Shown in pieces: positions 51,701 to 59,959 of a DNA stretch of 64,000 bases (the stretch's first letter is position 1; each line of letters starts with the position of its first letter). Position numbers and translations under genes: made by a program. The notes beneath the pieces were generated by a model. That model was not told where the DNA came from. It saw nothing but the letters and a program-made list of their open reading frames with translations, and did not search any database. Origin of the DNA: Rhynchopus sp. YZ270_cl-10 (taxonomy: Eukaryota > Euglenozoa > Diplonemea > Diplonemida > Diplonemidae); the NCBI GenBank assembly GCA_964035575.1, contig OZ037869.1, forward strand, positions 434,001 through 498,000, read 5' to 3'.

Positions 51701-54700
51701 GCAAGCAGTGCATTCGGGGTACTTGATGTAGCCGCTCTTGCATTTGCTGCATGTCTCTGCATCAAACTGCATGGGACATTCGTTGCATGTGGTGCCTTGC
51801 CACTGCTGCGTACAGTTGCAGACACACTGGGACCTGTCTGCGTTGCTGTCCACAGACACTGCCCTGTCGGAGCAGTGCGACGACACAGTACACTGTTCGC
51901 AGAACGGGTAGCGTACGTAGCCATCAAGGCACTGCTTGCAGCCCTGTGCTGTATCGAATGGCGCACTACATTGCTCGCATTGGTTGCCCTGCCACTGGTC
52001 AATACAAGTACCACAAACACATTCTGTCTGGGCAGAGTTCGGAAGAACGCTCACTGCTGCGCGCCCGTTGCAGTGCGTGTGGGAGTTGCACGCTGTACAG
52101 TTGTCTGGGTAGCCGACGGCACCTGTGGCGCACTGGTTGCACTCGCTATTGTAACCCGAAGGACACGTCTCGCACGCAACACCAGTCCATTGGTCCTTGC
52201 AAGTACACACACAGCTGTCAAAATCAGTGCTGCTTGATATGGCTGTTGCGCGGCCGTTGCACTGCGTCTGCATGTCGCACGGGAAGCAAGCCGGGTAAGC
52301 GTAGTACCCGGCAGCACATTCCATGCACCCCTTCGCCGCATCGAAGCCAGTTGGACACACATTACAGCTCGCACCGCTCCACCCATGCATGCAATCGCAC
52401 ACACATGCATCTCTAGCGTTGTTGGAGGTTACTGAGTTGGCACGCGAGCTGCAGTGAGTCACGTTTGTGCACTCTGTGCACTGAGATCCAAAGTGCCCAA
52501 CGGCGCAACCCGTGCACATGTCACGCGTGGGCACTGAGAATTGCGGCGGACACTCTGAGCAGTCTGCTCCGCTCCAGTTTGATTCGCACGTGCATACACA
52601 CTGCTGGCCGTCACTCGAGACAGCCACCGAGGTGGCGTGATCCGAGCAGTGGCCAGATGTGGAGCAGAGTTCGCACTTTGGATATCCATATCTTCCCGCC
52701 GCACACTGGTCGCACGATGCACCTGTAAACTGGACGGGACAAGACTCGCACATAAGTCCTGTCCACTGGTTGCTGCATTCTTCGCAGATGCATCTGTCCT
52801 TGCTTGCACTCGGTATCGCCCGTTCTGCACGGTTGTTGCAGGAGTTTGCGTTAGAGCAAATGCCGCACGTAGGGTAATCAGCACGCCCTTCGGCACAGTC
52901 GTTGCACGCAACACCTGTGAACTGCGCAGGGCAGACAGCGCACGTATCTCCGGTCCACTGGTCTGCACAGGTGCAGGTGCAGGCGGCACCCACCTTCACC
53001 ACTGTCTTCGCATTTCCATTGCAGTTGACAGCGGAAGTGCACTCAAGACACTGCGGATTCGGCGACTCGCACACAGTGCAGGTGAGTCCACCCCAACCAG
53101 AAATGCAGGCACAGTCGCACATCTGTCCGTTGTTGAGCACGCTGGGTGTCGCAGTCCCTCTCCCGTTGCAGTGCTGTGCGTCGTTACAAGGCGCAGGGAT
53201 GCACGAAGCGCCAGAGACAGAATACGAACCACCGTGGCACGACATGGTCAGCTGGCCGGTGGCGATCTCTCCGTTTGCACACGTGATATAGCTGGCAGGG
53301 CAGACGTCGCCGGTGCGGAGGTTGTTGCACGCAGACGTGTCCATGCCGGATGGGGCGTCCAAGGGGCCTTGTGTGCACATCTCCCCGAGACACTTCGCGT
53401 TACTGTAGTAGGTTCCGTCCGCGGCACACGTAAGGAAGAACTCCCGCTCGGGCTTGTAGCCTGTGGGGCAGCTGTAGTTCGCGATACCGCAGAGGAACTT
53501 CGTCTGGAGCGTGTTGCACCCTGAGTGGTCCACGCCTGTGAGGTTCACTGCGTTGACGGGGCCTGCGGAGCAGGTGTTGGGGGTGCACTCTGCGGCGGAG
53601 GCGTTGTACCAGCCGTCCACACACTCGAGACTCAGCGCAGCACCGGCAGAGTACCCAGGCTCGCATTCGTATGTGCTGCACGACTGCCCCGTCTGCATGG
53701 CGTTGCACGACTCAAAGGAGGAGGTGTACGTAAACTCAGGTATGTCAAAGGCGCCCCTGTAGCACGAGTTCCCGTTGTCAACCACGCACGTGGCCGAGGA
53801 GGCGTCGAACCCTGCCGCAGTGCACGACAGCCCCAACAGGTTTGTTGGCACATATCCAGCGTTGCAGGAGTACACACACGACTCACCTGTTGTGAGCGCC
53901 GTGCAGTTCGAGAACATACCCGCAGCCGTGTTAGCTGGGATCGTAGCTGCAATAGGCCCTGCCGCACAGCTGTCTGGTGTGCATGTGATGCCCGAAACGG
54001 TGTAAACCCTTGTGCTCGCGGAACACACCAGCGCAAGTGTCCCCGACAACGTGTGCCCAGCGTCGCACTGGATGTTCGAGCACGTGTCACCGTTCTTCAT
54101 CTTGCTGCACTCCGCAAAGCTGTCGACCGTAGCGCCGGTAGGGATCGATGTCACCACGGGCCCACCCGTGCACATGTTCTCCCCGCACTGTGCCGCTGAT
54201 GCATCGTAGTTGCCAGAAGCATCGCAGTTCATAACAAACGGGGAGCTTGGTGAGAACCCCATCGAGCATGTGTACCCCGTGCATGTGTCGCCTGTCCTGA
54301 GGTTGCACGCAGTGAAGCTCGCGGCGTCGGTGTTTGCGGGCACGTTCGTGGGTGTTGTGCATGCGTTCGGCACACACGACGCACCTGTGGTGTTGTAGTG
54401 GAAGCTGTCCCCGCAGACGATCTGGATTGTCCCTGTTGCGGTGTATCCTGGGTTGCACGACCATTCGCCTGGAGCACATGTGTCCCCTGTGGTTTTCCCG
54501 TTGCACCCTCCGAACAATGCTTCTGTAGTGTGCTCTGGCAGCCACTGCGGGTATGGGCCCAGGCCACAGTTGTTCTCAAGACAGTCTGCTTTGTCTGCTG
54601 CGTAGAAGCCGTTGTTGTCGCACACGAGCTCAAAGTTGGTGTTTGCACGCCACCCTGGGATACAGGTGTAGCCGTCGCTCACGAACAGCTCTTGCTGGTG

Positions 54701-55180
54701 GTTGCAGGCGTGGCCAGACTTGAGGCCGGTGCAGAATGCGAAGGAGACGAGGTTTGTGTCTGGCGTCGCTGTTGGGCCTGCGGCGGTGCGGAGGCTGTAC
54801 TGGAGGGTGCCGCCGACTGCGATGGGACCTGCTTGGCAGGTGTTGGGCACACATTTGGTTTGGGAGAGGTTGTATTTGTTCATTGCATCACACACAAGCG
54901 TGAAGGTGCCTACTGCCTGCCAGCCGTCGTTGCAGGCCCAGTCGACCCCAGCGGTGCACGTCTCTCCGTTCATCTTTGCCGAGCACGCACTGAAGTCATG
55001 CGGACACAGCGTGGTGCTGCACCCCACAGACGCATACTGTGGTGTACCAGTAGGTGTGCGCAAGGGGTCGATGTTGACCGTCTCCCATGGGTACCCAAAG
55101 TCGTCAAACTCATACGGGCCACCCGAGCAGCTCTGCGCGCTGGCAGCAGCAACCCACGCCGCAAGCACGGCACACCGCAT
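48791..55180 (-). CDS. Giant cysteine-rich type I surface protein
   Basis: 2129 aa in one uninterrupted 6.4-kb exon. Signal peptide MRCAVLAAWVAAASAQ. Residues ~17-660: about a dozen sushi-like repeats of the form C-x-G-P...F-x-x-C...G-x-x-C...C-x-x-G-Y...C...C. Residues ~660-1210: about a dozen EGF/laminin-type units with C-N-G-R-A, C-V-C-x-C, W-x-G-x-x-C, C-P-x-x-F and Y-P-x-C. Residues ~1250-1370: three N-x-K-Q-C-(N/D)-D-G repeats of the metallothionein/disintegrin-like kind. Residues ~1370-1610: more sushi-like units; ~1610-1970: a unique extracellular region. A membrane helix (LWAWLLPLLIAVGVILCCLV, ~1976-2003) is followed by a ~125-residue Glu-, Pro- and Gln-rich cytosolic tail. Likely a cell-surface adhesin, receptor or protective coat protein; ligand unknown. 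The long antisense open frames are shadows of its codon bias. Confidence 0.9.
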   Translation of the reverse strand: MRCAVLAAWVAAASAQSCSGGPYEFDDFGYPWETVNIDPLRTPTGTPQYASVGCSTTLCPHDFSACSAKMNGETCTAGVDWACNDGWQAVGTFTLVCDAMNKYNLSQTKCVPNTCQAGPIAVGGTLQYSLRTAAGPTATPDTNLVSFAFCTGLKSGHACNHQQELFVSDGYTCIPGWRANTNFELVCDNNGFYAADKADCLENNCGLGPYPQWLPEHTTEALFGGCNGKTTGDTCAPGEWSCNPGYTATGTIQIVCGDSFHYNTTGASCVPNACTTPTNVPANTDAASFTACNLRTGDTCTGYTCSMGFSPSSPFVMNCDASGNYDASAAQCGENMCTGGPVVTSIPTGATVDSFAECSKMKNGDTCSNIQCDAGHTLSGTLALVCSASTRVYTVSGITCTPDSCAAGPIAATIPANTAAGMFSNCTALTTGESCVYSCNAGYVPTNLLGLSCTAAGFDASSATCVVDNGNSCYRGAFDIPEFTYTSSFESCNAMQTGQSCSTYECEPGYSAGAALSLECVDGWYNASAAECTPNTCSAGPVNAVNLTGVDHSGCNTLQTKFLCGIANYSCPTGYKPEREFFLTCAADGTYYSNAKCLGEMCTQGPLDAPSGMDTSACNNLRTGDVCPASYITCANGEIATGQLTMSCHGGSYSVSGASCIPAPCNDAQHCNGRGTATPSVLNNGQMCDCACISGWGGLTCTVCESPNPQCLECTSAVNCNGNAKTVVKVGAACTCTCADQWTGDTCAVCPAQFTGVACNDCAEGRADYPTCGICSNANSCNNRAERAIPSASKDRCICEECSNQWTGLMCESCPVQFTGASCDQCAAGRYGYPKCELCSTSGHCSDHATSVAVSSDGQQCVCTCESNWSGADCSECPPQFSVPTRDMCTGCAVGHFGSQCTECTNVTHCSSRANSVTSNNARDACVCDCMHGWSGASCNVCPTGFDAAKGCMECAAGYYAYPACFPCDMQTQCNGRATAISSSTDFDSCVCTCKDQWTGVACETCPSGYNSECNQCATGAVGYPDNCTACNSHTHCNGRAAVSVLPNSAQTECVCGTCIDQWQGNQCEQCSAPFDTAQGCKQCLDGYVRYPFCEQCTVSSHCSDRAVSVDSNADRSQCVCNCTQQWQGTTCNECPMQFDAETCSKCKSGYIKYPECTACSALSCSNHGSHNGSDPTGQKCLCDCRNSWTGDTCETCPSIYAGVDCNTCRDPSTSYPACVPAPGSNDTSAPPTPSPPGMTIAPETPSPPVDPCANVVCVAMDQCHEVGVCDPLTKQCSNPNSANTKQCNDGNSSTVSDTCVSGVCVGATPCGSVTCTVTTEPHCQEAVCIGIGSAGECSTRKLSNKQCDDGKTWTQNDQCVDGKCVGEQVPCTVAPTITNGLVRCATQGAVDDTCVVEPISSLYECNGTVICSKEKAPFYSSTAQCFVSTKCTLPATPAGVVYVGTSCNAGSLLPENSECRAKCAPGYASTSADDVLLKCTGTPTISLSSFITCFPAACTSAPPTVTGAAVNCQATTPHAALCTMSSSNGYQCTGQVSCMFGKYESTVACTESECRNADAPVITNAVASCENGFSCRIIPDVGYQCTGDATCRNGAYVSTVQCSEYRCVADQFVVNGSCWACEEGTTRTAGDNPAAGDTSCTPTTQWTTAYRVRSITVTPAVTSSGFAYPATGDNAFVMPCAQIDSAIMDNTLSRVFRMDMGTTRDYFKISPTSSACEVLQGLSIPFWGPDYNGPWEQLETSGMFIMGGFPLNGSTLVQEYDTRTTVGAWGTSQALAAGCCAETYSTAIDIAASDNWGVSYEMHFLHSTGTPTPQAPETPTPGKKDKVFRIRYRVKLALFSLRAFRAAMDELMSAISRLISFFEVLRACPASVCENGECPEKRTESLARGCQLPGMFAEGRAADVLEDEDTYVDFDMIPVRTASEAGVDLDVVKQQLMETLDGHLAANNGSFPFVGLTTQDRLIEDDPVPSPGGSDDDLWAWLLPLLIAVGVILCCLVCILVFLCCRKGEEKEEEHNKEVELESNTMNTMNTVDKPETQMMYPVQPQEGVYDANAYPAQNVYQPQQNGQWGGDGGAAGGYDSPRMSAVDSIGPSASQVSPTVDRPVDVNPIEQVFHPQANNTAGGPVVL

Positions 55181-57406
55181 CCTTCTATAAGAAAACTATA
55201 CAAATAAAAAACAACAACGTTCAGTGTCTATAGAGTTAGTGGGTTGGCTGCTGTCCCCCACTAGTGTATTCTCTGTGGTGGTGGTGTGGTATGTGGAGTG
55301 CCAAAAAAAGAATCAAAAGTGTGATGACATTGAAAACCCCTAGGGACACGAGAACGTAACATTCCTTTGGGTGGTATCGATCTCACATTGCATTTGGGAG
55401 TCGCTCGCAAGGAAAAAACTGTCACATATCCCCTGTTTTGGGGCGATTCATATCAAGATTCAAAAGGGGGGGGAAATGCGTTTTTTTTATACTTTCTAAA
55501 CGGGAGAGGGAAATGAGGGTATTTGAGACACCATTGTTGCTGATGGGCAAAAAGGTGTCAAATTTGGGGGGCAGTGGTCTTTGCTTTTTGCCACTGTTTT
55601 TCCTTATATTTTTTTGTCGGTATGGAGGTGGGGGGCAGGTTTCTAAGGAATGCATATGGGATGTGGTCAATACATGTCAACGGACATGACACAAGAGAGC
55701 CATCACTTCCACGCATGCTTTCAATTGTGTGCAATGGGGCATTGCAATAATAAGGGAGGCATGATTAAATATGGGGGAAAAAAAGAGTATCTAAAATATA
55801 TTGAAATAAAAAAAACCCCCCGCATGTCCTGTTGTCATTTCTTTTTCTTTCCTATCCCCTTATTTTCTGTTCTGAAAATTTTCTAAAAAAAAAATGCTTT
55901 TTTTTTGTTGCAACATTTCTCCCGATAAAGATAAGATCCAGCACCTCTGGTGCAAAACGTAAACTAAAAAATTGGAATAGTGTAAGTTGCCACCGAATGC
56001 AAGCTCTACATTCACAAAAACAAAAAAAAAAAAGAATGTGGACTAAATACATTTTGCGTGCGCTGGTTCGTCTATCCTACCAGGATGTTGCTATATAGGT
56101 AAAGGGATGGAGAAGACAAGGACTGCCAAAGGGGGAGGGGAAAAAAACCAAATTTTCAAGATGAACCTAAGCCTCTCTGTGCTTTTGGCCCTCTTGAAGG
56201 GAAAAATAATTTCATATACTTTCTTTTCTTAACCGAAATGAAAAGAAAGCAAAGAGGGTGCGACAAATGTACCCTTGCTTTTTTTTTTGGAATGTTTTGC
56301 AAAACGTAGAAAAAGAAAAATAAATGCTTCATGCACAAATTGAAACTTCAGTAGATTGGTTTCTAACATTAACCCTGTTTCAGTCCTAAGAATCATACAG
56401 TAGTATTCAAAAGGGTGGACATCTTCAGTGATTTCCCTTTATATGGTGGGTGAATGTCGTGAAACCTGTTCGTGTGAACATTTGGTACCTTCTACTTCAG
56501 TTTTTTGGTCAGGGAATACACAAAACTAAAAAATAAAAAGTTTTTTTTTTCTTCCGTTTCCTTCTCGTCCTTACAAAGATATGTCCTGTCTGTGCACCAG
56601 GAGGCATAGTAACCTAAAGAGTCTTGGTATTGGTGGCTGCCGTATATACGTAAAGTATTCCGTGCAATAAGTGCTACCAATCCAAACAAATACCAGCACA
56701 TCCTGTATGTGTATCAGATAGGAAACCCAAGCAAACACAGAAGAAAGAAAAATAGAATAAAAAGCAAACTAAAAAGGAAATACTGAATCTTCTGGACTTA
56801 GTCGTTCGCCGCCCAAGCAATGATTAATACTAGATTAATCATTCATCATCCATTGTACAGACACACGTAAAAAGTGAACAGAAGGCAAGTATAGCATACA
56901 ATTTAATATGTGTCTTGAGGGAAAAAAAAACCCCCGCAAGAACCCTCAAAGAAGGAACAAACCACCTCTGTGTTTCAGGGGAAAAAAAGACGTGTGCAAA
57001 ACACGTGACATGTGGAGGGGGGGGCAGTAAGCACCCTCAGCGATCCTTAGCGAGACTCGCTATGAATCACACCACACACCTACAGGCAGTACCCGCGCCA
57101 CTGCCCCAACAATTTGATATCAAAACCACACCCACTTTTCTGACGAGTTGACGACACGCTTTCAGTTCCCCCTTTTTTTCCCAAACCCGGCATACACACG
57201 GGTTCTCATTATTTTGTGGAAAACTCTGCTAAGTTTTATACACAAACCCCCCACTACCTTTTTTATTGCAGCTTTCAGTGGACTACCTGCCCCCCTCCAA
57301 AGCACAGCTTTTTTTTTTCTTCTTTGGGATCGACAATCACGTCAAATGTCAAAAGACAAGGGTTTCTCTGCGTCGCCTGAAGGGGCTATAGGTTGAAGTC
57401 CTATTT
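55181..57406. other. Intergenic spacer
   Basis: 2.2 kb, AT-rich, one family A copy (56151-56196) and an E-like stretch GGAATAGTGTAAGTTGCC near 55974. 56200-57060 shows nothing recognisable. No gene is supported. Confidence 0.6.
56151..56196 (+). repeat. Hairpin repeat family A copy
   Basis: AATTTTCAAGATGAACCTAA, GCCTCTCTGTGCTTTTGGCC, CTCTTG. The outer arms CAAGA/TCTTG pair; the right inner stem is eroded. Confidence 0.65.
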
Positions 57407-59068
57407 TTAAAATTGCTGCAAAAAAAATAAAAACGCCCTTCTCACAACGGAATCTTTGTTGGGAATAAGAACGACACCTGTAGAATGGTGAAAAAAAAAG
57501 GGGTGTTAAGTATGAATGTTGAGTGCAAAATATACCTGTTGATTTCCTATGAGGGAGACAGCTGGGTAGCATGGGCGTGTGAGGTGGGCGAAGGCGACTC
57601 CCATTGAAATTCCGTTTTTGAAGAATTCGAGGGTTTGGGCGGAGAAGTCGAGCTTCAATCCGACGACCTCTCCATGGCCGCAGTGGTTGCCATAGGGTTG
57701 AAGGAAGTCGTGACCACTGCATTTTGTGCCTTTCCCGGTGTTGAAGGCGAGAGAGTTTTCATCCTCCCCAAGAATGTCGCACATAGCAAAGGCACCATCG
57801 AAAACGACACCAACCATGACGTTGTGTCCGTTCTTTGTGTCATACTTTTCCAGCTTTACCTCCCAGTAGTGGAGCCCTGTACTGAGAAGGGAGCAGGTCA
57901 TGATTGTTTCCCAGTTCTTTGAGTTGGAAATGCAGGTCAACCCACGGTTGCAGATTTGGGAGTCACCGTAGGTGCTCTTTTCGAAGGCGAAGCCCTTTTG
58001 GTGGAAGAGGTTGGAAGCCTCGATGACTGCCTCGGGGAGACGGTCGTCGACGACACGGAACTCTAGGCCAAGGTGGTCGATGCCGTCTATCATCTCCTTG
58101 TAGCGGGAGATGGAGAACTGCGGCAGCGAGTAGTGGTTAATCGAGACAGGCTTCTGTGCCAGAAGGTCGCGCTCCATCTCGACCCGCGCTGTCATGATGT
58201 CGACGTAGTTGGAGTGTTGAATCGCGCGCTCCACCTTCGCAACACTCTCATTCAGTTTTGACACTAAGTCTACTGTGCCTTCTCGAGAGTTTCGAAGTGT
58301 GTCAATTTGTTCCATAGAGCCTACTCTTGCTTTCTGCATTAGAACCGCTTTTTTTGCGTCAAGACGTTCCTTTATGCTTTCGATTGTGCGTTCAAAGACA
58401 AGAAGTTCTTCATTAGTGGATCGTTCAATACTGAGCATAGATTGGTCAAGGGAGCCGCAGACGTCTCGGAGTTCTAGGCGAAGGCGTTGCGCGCTTTCGA
58501 GGACGTCACGAAGACGGTTCTTTTCGATTTCTCCAGCTTCTTTTACGGGGAGGATTTTGTGGGTGCGGTGGGTGAAGTCAGTTTGGGAGCAGAGAACGCA
58601 GAGGAGTTCATTGCAGTCAACGCAGAAGAGATCGGTGCGGTAGTCGTGGTGACCTGGGCGGGAGCATTTTGGGGGGCGTTTGGTGGCGGAGACGGCAGTA
58701 GCAGAATAGACCACTTTGTGTTGTTTTAGTCGCCCAACGTGAATGATGTCTGAGCAAGAAGAACAAAGTGGCAACCCACACTCCGCGCAATGCAGTGTAG
58801 CCTCCACCTTCTCACAGCGATGGCATGCTACCTTATGCACGGCGTCCCCTTTCATCACATCGATCAAATCCATCAAATTCTGGTTAATCAACAGATCCGA
58901 CTCCTGCACATACCGCGACAACTCCCTGCACACCGGGCAATGCACCTTAATAGAACGCCCACCCCCGGACTGTGCGTTCATCGATAAGACACATCCTTTA
59001 CACATATTGTGCCCACATTGCAACGTCACAGGGAACTTATATAGCTCCAAACAAACTGGACACGTCAT
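57407..59068 (-). CDS. TRIM-like RING / B-box / coiled-coil / SPRY protein (2 exons)
   Basis: Exons on the minus strand: 57536-59068 and a terminal 57407-57415 that codes only Gln-Phe and the stop, after a 120-bp intron (GTATAT...TTTTTTTTGCAG). 513 aa. Residues 3-48: C3HC4 RING (CPVCLELYKFPVTLQCGHNM, CKGC, CPVCRE). Residues ~80-190: two B-box-type zinc units (CHRCEKVEATLHCAECGLPL, CSSC...H; CSRPGHHDYRTDLFCVDCNE, CVLC...H). Residues ~190-325: coiled coil (RLRDVLESAQRLRLELRDVC onward). Residues ~345-511: SPRY/B30.2 domain (GLHYWEVKLEKYDTKNGHNV, VVGLKLDFSAQTLEFFKNGI). By the RBCC-SPRY family, a probable E3 ubiquitin ligase with SPRY-mediated substrate binding; substrate unknown. The start is the ATG directly before the RING. 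The placement of the tiny last exon is inferred from the acceptor only. Confidence 0.85.
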
Positions 59069-59118
59069 CGTTAAAGAGTGTCGTGTAGAGTTCTCTGGAG
59101 GATGTGAGGTAACAAAAA

Positions 59119-59156
59119 AAGTTGAAATACAAAGCCCTCTGGTGAACAGTGTAGCT
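59119..59156 (+). repeat. Family D, 5' module only
   Basis: AGTTGAAATACAAAGCCCTC then TGGTGAACAGTGTAGC. It lies 51 bp upstream of the TRIM-like start codon, in its probable leader or promoter. Confidence 0.7.
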
Positions 59157-59565
59157 AAAAATGTGCAAACTAGGGGGGGATTGGAGAATAAAAAGAGAGA
59201 GAGGAGAGAGAGGCTTTTTTTCAAAAACGTATGCGCCTCTGGAGGTTGCAAAAGCGCAAAGTGGCTGACAAAACCGATCTGATGTCTCAGTGTAGTAAAA
59301 AGGGGGTAATGGGCTTTGAGGAGTGTTTCGGGGAATGGACGATGAAGTCCGTGAGTTTTGTGTAAAAAAAAATGTAACTCTGATAGGTAAAAAGGAAAAA
59401 AAGGGTTTTTCGTTGATTGCTCAATTACCCTATTGGAGGGGGTGATTGGCGACCGGTCTCGGAGGAACTATTTCTCCCTTTAAGCTACGCTTTGTAGGTA
59501 TAAAAACATACTGTGGAAGAGCGCGCCTTCAGGGTGCCTACACTAATACAACCAAATTCAAAGAT

Positions 59566-59634
59566 AAGGTGAAAGTGCAAACGCCTCACCGTGCATCGGC
59601 AGACGCAGGGCACTGGTTCTCCACGGGTTATCCT
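59566..59634 (+). repeat. Hairpin repeat family C, long form
   Basis: AAGGTGAAAGTGCAAACGCC, TCACCGTGCATCGGCAGACG, CAGGGCACTGGTTCTCCACG, GGTTATCCT. Close to the copies at 8513 and 29964. Confidence 0.75.
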
Positions 59635-59884
59635 CCAAAAGAGGGAGGGAATTTCCCAAAAAATAAACCTACGTTCTCACCTACTTTCATGCAAGTTGTC
59701 ACCGGTGAGCTGGAAAGCTTCCGACGATACCTTTTTTCCTCCAAAAACCCCCGCATCTGATCACACCTTAAAAATTGCCCATAACAAAAACACGTACCAG
59801 AGCCATACCGGAAACCTTTTTGTCATATTTTTCTTCCAAACAAAACACGAAACTACCTGAAAACGCGCAGAAAATGGGGGTGAA

Positions 59885-59958
59885 TTGAAGCCTTGCTGTG
59901 TTGTTAGTCCCTCATGGAGTGCGTACTGGGTGTCTACACTAACACAACTAGGCTTCAA
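59885..59958. repeat. Long hairpin immediately after the cyclase stop codon
   Basis: TTGAAGCCTTGCTGTGTTGT at the left and CACTAACACAACTAGGCTTC at the right; the arms pair over ~25 positions with a few mismatches around a ~25-base loop. It begins 1-2 bases past the stop on the transcribed strand. The reverse strand carries the TTAGTGTAG motif of family E. Confidence 0.75.
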
Positions 59959-59959
59959 C

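Larger units (their letters stand above)
59069..59959. other. Intergenic spacer with three repeats
   Basis: 0.9 kb between the TRIM-like gene and the cyclase stop. It holds a family D module (59119-59156), a family C copy (59566-59634) and a long hairpin at the cyclase 3' end (59885-59958). Nothing else is recognisable. Confidence 0.65.

Noticed and set aside
48983-54209. Long plus-strand frames (up to 491 codons) opposite the surface-protein gene
   Set aside because: Shadows of the GC-rich minus-strand gene; compositions such as RHRR/CTGT repeats mirror the Cys-rich codons.
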